From NCBI RefSeq assembly GCF_008122205.1, contig NZ_PHNJ01000003.1:391219-455218 (forward strand): a stretch of DNA of 64,000 nucleotides, in the 5' to 3' direction. Made by a program: the position numbers and the translations under genes. This document shows positions 35,239 to 43,371 of this stretch, in pieces. The number at the start of each line of letters is the position of its first letter. Position 1 is the first letter of the stretch. The DNA is from Natronococcus pandeyae (GTDB lineage: Archaea; Halobacteriota; Halobacteria; Halobacteriales; Natrialbaceae). Under the pieces are notes generated by a model. It was given only the letters and a program-made list of their open reading frames with translations, did not search any database and had not been told where the DNA came from.

Positions 35239-36471
35239 ATGGCCGATTGGAAACGACGATCAGTACTCGCGGCAGGCGCAGCGCTTTCAACGAGCGGCAT
35301 TCTCGCTTCGATCGGAGCCGCCGAGACGGGCTCCGACAACGGTCGAGTTTCGGTCGAGAAATCCGACGGCTGGTCCTCGCACGGCGGAACGACCGGGAAC
35401 ACGCGATACGTCCCCTCGGAGAGCGGCTTTTCGAAGCCGGACACGATCGCCTGGCAGTACGACGAAACGGGCAACGTAACGGCCGTCGACGGGATGGTCT
35501 ACCTTCAGACGGACGGAGAAGTACACGCCATCGATGCGAACGACGGATCCAACGTGTGGACGTCGACTAACGGCCACAACAACAGGACGCCGGCGGTCGC
35601 TAACGGCACCGTCTACGTGACCGGAGAGCAGCTAACGGCGATCGACGCCGAGAGCGGAAGCGTCCGCTGGAGCGAAGCGTTCGGTAGCGATGCCTCGGTC
35701 TCGGCACCGCTCGTCACGTTCGAGACCGTCTACGCTGCCGTCGACGGTTCCCTTTACGCGTTCGACGCGACTGACGGCTCGCTTCGCTGGGAGCACGAAT
35801 CCGTCACCGTGACGTCGCGGACCTTCGACGATGACGATCCGGTCGAAACGAACTACGTGTTCAACACGAGCGCCGAATCGATCGCTGCGACGGAGGAGGC
35901 GGTCTGGGCGCTGCTCGACGAGCGACGAAGCGAAGCCGATATCGACGCAGACGCGATCGTTGCGATCGATCCGCTGTCGGGGGAGATCCAGTGGGCGGAT
36001 CGCCTGGAGCCGGGGAACTTTACGAACAGTCTGACGGTAGCCGACGGCGCACTATACGTCAGCAACAAGACGGAGGAGGGCGTGACCGCACTCGAGTCCG
36101 ACACCGGAGAAACGGTTGCCCACATTTCGGACGCGCTGATGACTGCCGCCAACAACGGGCAGGTCGTGACCCGCGGACGACACTCTCTCAAGCTGACCGG
36201 TCCCGAGACGTCCTGGGAACGAAACGGGACGTACTCGTACGGACCGCCGACGATCGTCGGCGAAACGATCGTCATCGCCCACAGTTTGCGGGGACCGTCG
36301 ATGCCCGACGAACTCGTCGGAATCGATCTCGGCGACGGCAACGACGAGTGGCAATTCACGTTCGACGAGTCGCAGTGGATGGACGGCTTCGATATCGAGT
36401 GCGTCGTCGACGACGGGATGCTGTACGTCAATCGGAAAGACGGATTGACCGCCCTCTGTTCCGCGCGCTAA
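35239..36471 (+). CDS. PQQ-type beta-propeller protein, Tat-exported
   Basis: 410-residue extracytoplasmic protein. Signal 'KRRSVLAAGAALSTSGILAS' fits a Tat leader without a lipobox Cys. The mature part has propeller blades of the PQQ-like type: 'GMVYLQTDGEVHAIDANDGS', 'AIDAESGSVRW', 'AFDATDGSLRW', 'AIDPLSGEIQW'. Like the lipoprotein at 10 kb, it lacks neighbouring dehydrogenase or cytochrome genes. The 210 bp upstream are AT-rich with several TATA-like runs ('gtaatataac', 'agatatagatatag'), so the exact promoter is ambiguous. Probably a recent, strongly regulated or acquired gene. Confidence 0.82.
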   Translation: MADWKRRSVLAAGAALSTSGILASIGAAETGSDNGRVSVEKSDGWSSHGGTTGNTRYVPSESGFSKPDTIAWQYDETGNVTAVDGMVYLQTDGEVHAIDANDGSNVWTSTNGHNNRTPAVANGTVYVTGEQLTAIDAESGSVRWSEAFGSDASVSAPLVTFETVYAAVDGSLYAFDATDGSLRWEHESVTVTSRTFDDDDPVETNYVFNTSAESIAATEEAVWALLDERRSEADIDADAIVAIDPLSGEIQWADRLEPGNFTNSLTVADGALYVSNKTEEGVTALESDTGETVAHISDALMTAANNGQVVTRGRHSLKLTGPETSWERNGTYSYGPPTIVGETIVIAHSLRGPSMPDELVGIDLGDGNDEWQFTFDESQWMDGFDIECVVDDGMLYVNRKDGLTALCSAR

Positions 36472-36835
36472 CCCGCCTCGAGTACCGTTCCCGAACGGTT
36501 CTCGCGCCGCCGGTTTGAGCTCTTTTACGAATTTCGGTCCGGAAAGTCTGAAATAGGCGTCCTGACGGCATAACTATCCTTTCAAAATGTCTCCGTTTCG
36601 AGCGTCGGCTGTCGGTTCTAACGTCGAGTCGGTTATCCCGTAATCCGAGCGATCAGCCCGACGGATCACTGCGACAGCCGACGGCAGGCAGATCGTGACG
36701 AATCCGGAGACGAAATCGGTGAGCGATCATCTCCGATAGTACCCTATCCCGTGGATGACAGGAATTTCCACCGCTCAGATCGCTGCCTCGAGAACTGGAA
36801 TCGATCAGACGCGAATTTCGCCCCCGTCGGACGCC
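36472..36835. other. Intergenic region without recognised features
   Basis: 364 bp between the convergent PQQ protein and the 1141-residue repeat protein. Small inverted repeats such as 'accgttcc' / 'cgaacggt' (36484-36500) follow the PQQ stop and may terminate transcription. Codon and homology signals are lacking on both strands. Confidence 0.4.
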
Positions 36836-39800
36836 CTATCGTATTTCGACGTTATCGAGTTCCGGCTGCTCGCTCCCGCCGAGTGCGGGACGGTTTGGAA
36901 CGTCGAGTACGCCGTCGCGGAGCGTAACGTCGGGTCGCCGTATCCGAACGCTCGGATGGTTGCTGGCCTCGCTTATATCGTGGATTTCGAAATCCTCGAT
37001 GAGAACGCCCTGCAGATCCGTCTCGCTGGTGTACGTACAGCGAACGGTCGGTGCGCGAACCTCTGGGCCGCAGAATACGCGAAGGCCGCGAATGTGACCG
37101 CCATCGGCCCCGCTGTTAACCCGAACGATGTCGTTTCCGGCGTCGCTGCCGTCGATAGCAGTCCGCTCGGCGATAGGCTGGCCGCCGTTTAGCCAGAGGC
37201 CGGCACCTGGGTGCGCCTGGTTCGCTCCCTCGTCGAGGCGGATCCGACAATCGCGGGATTCGTCCGCCTCACCGAGTCGGATATTGCCGTTTCCGCAGTT
37301 GACCGCCATACTGTGCGTGACGATATTATCGCCGGGGCTGTTTCGCACGTAGAGGCCGTTGTCGACGAACTCTTCGACGTAGCACTGCGCCCAGATATTC
37401 AGGCCGTTATGTGGCGGGTCAGCGCTAATGCCGATCGAATGGCCGACGGACGACAGGGAGGAATCCTCGAGGTCACCGTCCGGGAGAGAGAGGTTGCGAA
37501 CTATCGAGAGGAGCGCTTCGTCTCGCGTGTTGAGCATGCAGGTGTAGCGGTCGCCGCCCTCGGGGCCGTGTCGCCAGCGCTGGCCGACGAGTTCGACGTT
37601 ATCGATCAGACAGCGATCGACGTGGGCGATGAGTAATCCGGCGTCTCGTTCGGGCTGGTCGTCGATATCGACGTCGAGATTCCGGAGCACAACGTGGCGG
37701 GGTGGGTTGGTGTTCCCCCACCTCCCGAACAGGAACGCGAGGTCGACGTCGTGGTCGCGGACCTGAAGTGTCGCTCGCGGGTCGCCGCTGATCTCGAAGT
37801 ACTCGTGTGGTCCGTCGAGATCGAACTCTGTGTTCCAGGTGTAGGTCCCCGTCGGTAGAACGAACGCGTGGTTGGTCTCGTCCTGCGCCTCGAGGTACGC
37901 GAGAATCTCCGCTGATAAGTCGCCATCGGCGTCGATCGACGGGTGGTCGACGACGTTGACGATCGTAACGTCGGTAGGACGGGTCTCGAGCGCCGTTGTC
38001 AGTCCACGATTCGAACCGGCCGGCTGGATTCGGTCGATGCAGTATCGGTAGCTGCTCGATAACGCTGCACCGCTGAAGACGCCGTGCGTCGCGATCAGGG
38101 AGTCGCTCGCGATCGGGTAGTCGACCGCGGCTCGACCTCGAACGTAGCGCTGGCCGTCGGCGTCGCAGAGGATCCGGTAGGTCTCGTCGGCTTCGAGTTC
38201 GGCGTCGAGTTCGAACACGTCGCCGGCAGCGAGGTTCTCGAGCGACCGCTGATCGAGGACCGTTCCCGCGTCGTCGGTCAGGAAGGCCGTCGTGATCCCC
38301 TCGGTCGCCGCCGAGATCCGGCACTCCAGCCCGTCGACGGCTTCGGTCGCGTGAATCCGAACGCCGGACGGTTCGGTCAGACTGCTCCAGGACTGCCCCT
38401 GCTCGTCGCTCCCGAGGTCGAGCAACGGTCCGTCGCTCGTTGCGTTCCCGATCCAGACCGGGTCGACGACGTCGGGTCTGACCCAGTCGAAACAGTACCG
38501 GTAGCTGTTCGATAACTCCGTTCCGCTGAAGATACCGTGGGTCGCGGTCAGGGAATCGCTCTCGAGGGGATAGTCGACCGCGGCTCGACCCCGAACGTAG
38601 CGCTGGCCGTCGGCATCGCAGAGGATCCGGTAGGTCTCGTCGGCTACGAGTTCCGCGTCGAATTCGACGACATCGCCCGCCTCGAGGTCGTCGATCGACT
38701 GCTGGTCGAGGACGGCTCCCGAGTCGTCGGTCAGGTAGGCCGTCGTCACCCCATCGGTCTCCGTCGAGAGGCGACACTCCAGACCGATGACGTCCTCGTT
38801 CGCCTCGAGGCGAACGCCGGACGGTTCGGTCAGGCTACTCCAGGATTGTCCCTGGTCGTCGCTCTCGAGACCGAGGGGGCTCCCCGCTCTTCCGACGTAA
38901 TCGACGTCACCCTGACCGCTGGCGGTCGGTCTGATCCGATCGAAACAGTACCGGTAGCTGTTCGATAACTCCGTTCCGCTGAAGACGCCGTGCGTCGCCG
39001 TCAGGGAGTCGCTCTCGAGGGGGTAGTCGACCGGGGTTCGGCCCCGGGTGTAGCGTTGGCCGCGCGCCCCACAGAGAACTCGGTAGGCGGTGCCGGCTTC
39101 GAGCGCGGTGTCGAACGTAAACGCGTCGCCGGCCCCGAGCGCGGCGATCGTCTGCCGTTCCAGGACAACGCCGTCATCGGTAGTCAGATAGGCCGTCGTG
39201 ATCCCGCTCGTTTCCGTCGAGAGGCGACACTCCAGACCGTCGGCGGCTTCGGTCGTCTCGAGGCGAACGCCGGACGGTTCGGTCAGGCTGCTCCAGGATT
39301 GCCCCTGCTCGTCGCTTCCGAGCGCGAGCGTGGCTCCGATCGGGATACTCGAATCGGCCGGCTGGATCCGGTCGATACAGTAGCGGTAGTTTTCCGTCCG
39401 TGCGCCGTCGCCGGCGAAGATCCCGTGCGTGGCTTCGAGAACGTCGCTCTCGAGGGGGTAGTCGACCGCGGCTCGACCCCGGGTGTAGCGCTGTCCGCCA
39501 GCGTCGCACACGACCCAGTAGGTCTCGCCAGCCTCGAGGGGGGTATCCAGTACGAACGTCTCGCCGGCCTCGAGGTCGTCGATCGACTGCTGATCGATGA
39601 CCGCTCCCGAATCGTCGGTCAGGTAAGCCGTCGTGAGACCCGCCGTCTCCGTCGAGACGCGACACTCGAGACCGGAGATCGTTTCCGTCGCGTTGAGGCG
39701 AACGCCGGATCGGTTACTCAGGCCGCTCCAGGATTGCGCCTCGCCGTCGCGCTCGAGATCGAGCACCGCTCCGATGTCGGAAGTCGTGGTGCCGGTTCGA

Positions 39801-40261
39801 ATCCGGTCGATACAGTAGCGATAGGTATTCGAGCGCGAGCCACCGCCGGTAAAGATACCGTGTGTGACCGCGAGGGAATCGCTCTCGAGGGGGTAGTCGA
39901 CCGCGGCTCGACCCCGAACGTACTCTCGCCCGTGGGCGTCACAGAGGATCCAGTAGTTCTCGTCGGCTTCGAGTCCGGTCTCGAACTCGAACGTATCGCC
40001 GGCCTCGAGCGAGGCGATCGTCTGTCGTTCCAGAACGGCTCCCGAGTCGTCGGTCAGGTAGGCCGTAACGACTCCTGTCGTCCGTGCAGAGAGACGACAC
40101 TCCAGGGTATCGATAGCCGTCCTCGTCTCGAGTCTCACGCCCGAGCGATTGGTCTGGCCGAACTGGGCCTGTTCGTCGTTCTCGAGGGCCAGCGTGTTCC
40201 CGGTTCCGCCACTCGTTCGATCGTTGCTAACTCCCGTCTCGTTCTCTGATATCTGTCTCAT
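36836..40261 (-). CDS. five-repeat protein with C-terminal parallel beta-helix
   Basis: 1141-residue protein. Residues about 23-745 hold five tandem copies of a 145-151-residue unit; each has 'SGVRL', 'GLECRLSTET', 'TTAYLTDDSGAVL', an 'LEAGDTFEFD' strand, 'GQRYVRGRAAVDYPLESDSL' and 'SYRYC' with near-identical wording, indicating recent duplication of a beta-sandwich-like domain. Residues about 770-1141 look like a right-handed beta-helix (pectate-lyase-like rungs such as 'HVVLRNLDVDIDDQPERDAG'). No Sec or Tat signal precedes the repeats, odd for such an architecture. A surface adhesin or a glycan-binding or tailspike-like role is possible; unproven. Confidence 0.8.
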   Translation of the reverse strand: MRQISENETGVSNDRTSGGTGNTLALENDEQAQFGQTNRSGVRLETRTAIDTLECRLSARTTGVVTAYLTDDSGAVLERQTIASLEAGDTFEFETGLEADENYWILCDAHGREYVRGRAAVDYPLESDSLAVTHGIFTGGGSRSNTYRYCIDRIRTGTTTSDIGAVLDLERDGEAQSWSGLSNRSGVRLNATETISGLECRVSTETAGLTTAYLTDDSGAVIDQQSIDDLEAGETFVLDTPLEAGETYWVVCDAGGQRYTRGRAAVDYPLESDVLEATHGIFAGDGARTENYRYCIDRIQPADSSIPIGATLALGSDEQGQSWSSLTEPSGVRLETTEAADGLECRLSTETSGITTAYLTTDDGVVLERQTIAALGAGDAFTFDTALEAGTAYRVLCGARGQRYTRGRTPVDYPLESDSLTATHGVFSGTELSNSYRYCFDRIRPTASGQGDVDYVGRAGSPLGLESDDQGQSWSSLTEPSGVRLEANEDVIGLECRLSTETDGVTTAYLTDDSGAVLDQQSIDDLEAGDVVEFDAELVADETYRILCDADGQRYVRGRAAVDYPLESDSLTATHGIFSGTELSNSYRYCFDWVRPDVVDPVWIGNATSDGPLLDLGSDEQGQSWSSLTEPSGVRIHATEAVDGLECRISAATEGITTAFLTDDAGTVLDQRSLENLAAGDVFELDAELEADETYRILCDADGQRYVRGRAAVDYPIASDSLIATHGVFSGAALSSSYRYCIDRIQPAGSNRGLTTALETRPTDVTIVNVVDHPSIDADGDLSAEILAYLEAQDETNHAFVLPTGTYTWNTEFDLDGPHEYFEISGDPRATLQVRDHDVDLAFLFGRWGNTNPPRHVVLRNLDVDIDDQPERDAGLLIAHVDRCLIDNVELVGQRWRHGPEGGDRYTCMLNTRDEALLSIVRNLSLPDGDLEDSSLSSVGHSIGISADPPHNGLNIWAQCYVEEFVDNGLYVRNSPGDNIVTHSMAVNCGNGNIRLGEADESRDCRIRLDEGANQAHPGAGLWLNGGQPIAERTAIDGSDAGNDIVRVNSGADGGHIRGLRVFCGPEVRAPTVRCTYTSETDLQGVLIEDFEIHDISEASNHPSVRIRRPDVTLRDGVLDVPNRPALGGSEQPELDNVEIR

Positions 40262-40678
40262 TATTATCGGTTGCTCTCCGTATTCGTGCTGAGTTGGTTG
40301 CTGAACCGCTCCGATTCTCGGTGTAATCTGTTCGCATCTTCAGGGTCGTGGGACTATATTCAACGGCGATACGTGCTAATTATAAAGTACTGGGAACATG
40401 TGAGAGAGTAACCACGATCTGAAATTAGAGCGGGTCTCTTTCATCTGTGCAAATGACGGTAATCGAACCCGTTTCTGGCAACAGTCAGAGAGATCTCGCA
40501 CCACCCACTGCGTCGTGCCGTAGTACCCCGACCGGAGGACTCCACGTCGTCGGTCAGCGAATCAGAGTAAAAGGGTCCTCGCTGCCGATATCCCGTATTC
40601 TCTCACCATCCGCGTTGGCTACTCTCGGTCTGCCGGATCTGTTCTCCACAGGTAATATTAAAATCTCTAACTTATGTA

Positions 40679-40828
40679 TTGAACAGACTCATCAGCGGTA
40701 GGAACCAATTACACGCATGGATCGGAGAGGTTTTCACGAAGGCGGCTGGAGCATCGATGATCGGTGTTCTCGCTGGATGCACGTCCCCGAGAGACGAATC
40801 TGATGAGAGTTCCAACGACGACCTATAG
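40679..40828 (+). pseudogene. Remnant of a Tat/lipobox leader (truncated lipoprotein)
   Basis: A short frame reads 'EVFTKAAGASMIGVLAGC' followed by 'TSPRDESDESSNDDL' and a stop at 40826. This is the hydrophobic part and lipobox of a haloarchaeal Tat lipoprotein, cut off directly after the acidic linker. No ATG and no twin arginine are in frame upstream, so it looks like a decayed gene start. The surrounding 970-bp gap (40262-41231) otherwise holds the promoter side of the 1141-residue gene ('ttataatt' near 40380, minus strand), low-complexity repeats and nothing else recognised. Confidence 0.45.
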
Positions 40829-40863
40829 TACCAACTGAAACTGTTTGCACACCGACCGCACTG

Positions 40864-40994
40864 TCCGCGGTTCTCACTCACTTCGTTCGCTCACGGGTCG
40901 CGTTCGCTCCCCGTTCGCGGTCCGCGGTTCTCACTCACTTCGTTCGTTCCGAACCGCGCACGTTCCGAACCGCGCACGTTCCGAACCGCGCTCG
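40864..40994. repeat. Low-complexity direct repeats
   Basis: A 26-bp direct repeat beginning 'tccgcggttctcactcactt' occurs at 40864-40889 and 40921-40946. It is followed by three tandem copies of the 16-mer 'ttccgaaccgcgcacg' (40947, 40963, 40979; last copy has one change). The 'cactcacttcgttcgctca' wording is typical of haloarchaeal intergenic repeats. No coding potential. Confidence 0.85.
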
Positions 40995-41231
40995 CTCCGA
41001 CCCGCGCTCCCGTCGTGCGGTCGGGTGCGCACTGACGTTCAGTGGCTACTATAGCGGATACCGATTCTCCCGACGGGGAGGAAGCGGGTGACGACGGTGC
41101 TGAAACCGATGACGATGAGAGCGCGCGGAAATTCGAGCGCGCGCTGTGGCTCGGCACGTCCTCGTCGAAGCCTACGCTATTCGACCTCTCCGCCCCCATC
41201 AGAGGGGGATGCATCCGACGAGTGCTTCGAT

Positions 41232-42641
41232 CTACAGAGATAACCCGTCGAGTCCCTCGTCGACCGTCCGGTCGTCGAGAACGTTCTTGCGGTTGTCGAC
41301 CTGGCCGACGTCGTCGTAGGCGACTGGTCCCGGAACCTGTTCGGCGTTCGGCCCCGGTTCGTTACCGATGTAGATCACGTTCGGATTGGTGTTGAACTCC
41401 TCGAGGAGTTTGAAGGTCGAATCCGCGCTCCCGTACTCGCCCTGGAGGAGTCGTTCCGCCTCCTCCTCGGTCAGTCCATCGTCGTCGTCTTCGTCCGCGG
41501 GTTCCTCCTCGCCCTCGAGGATCGCGATCGCCTCCTGGAGCTCCTCGTCGTCCGGATCGTGCTCCTGAGCGCGGGCGAGCGGGACGTTCTCGACGTACTG
41601 CTGTGGATCGCTGTCGGGATCGTTCATGTCGCCGAACTGGATCGCACCCGGTGGACAGGCGTCTTCACAGGCCGTTCTTCCGACCATCTCCTCGCCCATC
41701 TGTCCGTCCTGGCGGGCCGGATCGAAGACGCACTTCTCCATGACGCCGCGCGGGCCGCGACCGCTGACCCAGCGATCGCGCTCGTCGTACATCATGTCCT
41801 CGCTGAGCTCCTCTGACGGGGCCTCGACCTCGGGATCCGACCACTGGAAGTAGTTGACGCCGTACGGACAGGCGACCTGGCAGTACCGACAGCCGATACA
41901 GACGTCGTAGTCGGTGAGCACGAGGCCGCCCTCCTCTCGCGTGTGTCGGGCCGTCGTCGGACACACCTTCTCGCAGGGGGCGTCCGTACAGTGTTGACAT
42001 GGCCGGATGAGGTAGTTGAAGTCCCGCGTATCCTCGAAGTCGTCCGCCTCGGGCGACTCGACGGTGCCGTCCTCGTAGGCGAGGATGTACATCCAGTTCG
42101 CCCCTTCGTTCCAGTTGTGCTCCTGGTTGCAGGCGACGACGCAGGCGAGACAGCCGTCACAGACCTCGAGGTCGAGGGCCATTCCCCATTGAGTCCCGTC
42201 TTCGTCCTCCTCCTCGTCTTCCTGGGCTGCGGCGACGTCGGGTTCCGGCTCGTCGCCGCCTTCAGCGGTCCCCCACGCGCCGAGACCGACGGCTGCGGCA
42301 CCGGCGCCCATCTTCTTCATCGCGTCGCGTCGGGAGTCCTCGCCGTCGCCGAAGCGGGACATCGCCTGCTCGAGTCGCCCTTCCTCGCGGGCCCGCTCGA
42401 CGCGCTCGACCATCGGGCGACTGTCCTCGCCGAACTCCTCGAGGACGTCCTCGTGGTACCGGTCGTAGAACTCCTCCTCCGAGAGTTCGCCCTTCGTGAG
42501 CCGCATGGCGTCCCGAGCCATCTCCATACCGAGGTCGGCATCGTACTCGGTCTCCTCGAGCATGGCCCTGTAGTCTTCTTCCGCACCCTCTCCCATCGGG
42601 TGGAAGAGGTCACTGTCGGGCTGCTCGTCGTCGGAACTCAT
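41232..42641 (-). CDS. molybdoenzyme-type four-cluster iron-sulfur subunit (DmsB/HybA/ActB-like)
   Basis: 469-residue electron-transfer subunit. An acidic helical N-terminal domain (residues 1-100) is followed by a Tat-like segment 'SRRDAMKKMGAGAAAVGLGA' in mid-protein, then four Cys motifs: 'CDGCLACVVACNQEHN', 'CQHCTDAPCEKVCP', 'CIGCRYCQVACPYG' and 'CVFDPARQ' with 'CEDACPPGAI'. The last motif has Asp where the second Cys is normal, so that cluster may be [3Fe-4S]. The ending 'STFKLLEEFNTNPNVIYIGN' is typical of HybA/ActB. No catalytic molybdenum subunit or NrfD membrane partner is nearby. Confidence 0.82.
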   Translation of the reverse strand: MSSDDEQPDSDLFHPMGEGAEEDYRAMLEETEYDADLGMEMARDAMRLTKGELSEEEFYDRYHEDVLEEFGEDSRPMVERVERAREEGRLEQAMSRFGDGEDSRRDAMKKMGAGAAAVGLGAWGTAEGGDEPEPDVAAAQEDEEEDEDGTQWGMALDLEVCDGCLACVVACNQEHNWNEGANWMYILAYEDGTVESPEADDFEDTRDFNYLIRPCQHCTDAPCEKVCPTTARHTREEGGLVLTDYDVCIGCRYCQVACPYGVNYFQWSDPEVEAPSEELSEDMMYDERDRWVSGRGPRGVMEKCVFDPARQDGQMGEEMVGRTACEDACPPGAIQFGDMNDPDSDPQQYVENVPLARAQEHDPDDEELQEAIAILEGEEEPADEDDDDGLTEEEAERLLQGEYGSADSTFKLLEEFNTNPNVIYIGNEPGPNAEQVPGPVAYDDVGQVDNRKNVLDDRTVDEGLDGLSL

Positions 42642-42862
42642 CGAAGACGCTTACCCCCACCGCTTGACTGTTCATTTTCTCTAGTTGACATTGCCACGGT
42701 ATAACACGCTGCCTACTCCTGCGTGGATAAAAATACAGCCTTGCAAATGACGGGATTCTCGATCGGGGAACGCGATTGCTGACGGCTGGGTGACTGGATC
42801 GGACGTGAGCAGTGGCGAGAACGCGCAGGACACGCCGTTCGTCGGGTATAGTCGTTCGAAAA

Positions 42863-43160
42863 GCGCCGAGAGGGAGAGTTGAAGAATGCCCGAGAACCTA
42901 CGCGAAGCGCAGAACCTCGGTCTAATTCAAATCACCCGTAGTCGTTTCCCGGCAACGGATCGACTCGCGCCGCTACGCGCCGCTCGTCAGAAATAAGTTG
43001 CCGTGAAAGCGCCGAGAGGGAGATTTGAACAACGCGAAGACGGTCATCCTCGCTTCGCTCGGATGCTGCGTCTTCTCTCGTTCAAATTCCCGTAGTCGTT
43101 TACAGCGACGGGATGACTCGCGCCGCTACGCGTCGCTCGTCGATTGTGGTCGCTGCAAAA
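42863..43160 (-). repeat. Two tandem copies of tRNA-Ser 3' end with palindromes
   Basis: The tRNA-Ser acceptor/T-arm text 'gcgccgagagggaga' begins at 42863 and 43009 as well as at 43161 in the real gene, with periods of 146 and 152 bp. In the second copy 'gggagatttgaac' (43018-43030) runs into 'aacgcgaagacg', a 26-nt spacer, 'cgtcttctctcg' and 'ttcaaattccc' (to 43091), an imperfect palindrome. The first copy is more diverged, with a different loop but the same outer arms (to 42937). Both are followed by related spacers ('cccgtagtcgttt', 'ctcgcgccgctacgcg'). Confidence 0.85.
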
Positions 43161-43161
43161 G

Positions 43162-43246
43162 CGCCGAGAGGGAGATTTGAACTCCCGAGTCCGTGAGGAC
43201 AGCAGATTTCGAATCTGCCGCCTTGGCCGGGCTAGGCTATCTCGGC
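43162..43246 (-). tRNA. tRNA-Ser(CGA)
   Basis: Minus-strand cloverleaf: acceptor GCCGAGA/TCTCGGC, D stem GCC/GGC, anticodon stem GCAGA/TCTGC with loop TTCGAAA (anticodon CGA, codon UCG), a long variable arm, T stem GGGAG/CTCCC around TTCAAAT, and discriminator G, as expected for serine. No intron, CCA not encoded. Two truncated 3' copies lie downstream at 42863 and 43009. Confidence 0.95.
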
Positions 43247-43371
43247 TCACTTCTACATACCGCGGTAACGTTTTTACCGGTTTCGATTCGATTCGCCGTC
43301 TGAGATTCGATCACGCACGAACCTGACAACCGAACGAAACACGTTTTACGCGAGGCTCCGACGACGACCCT

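Noticed and set aside
38990..40249. 419-codon plus-strand frame opposite the 1141-residue gene
   Set aside because: Its repeats mirror the repeats of the minus-strand protein; biased amino acid content typical of an antisense shadow.
41042..41395. Acidic short frame ('DTDSPDGEEAGDDGAE' region) before the Fe-S gene
   Set aside because: The first 40 codons look haloarchaeal, but it loses bias and runs antisense into the Fe-S gene; no start codon with a promoter. At most a relic.
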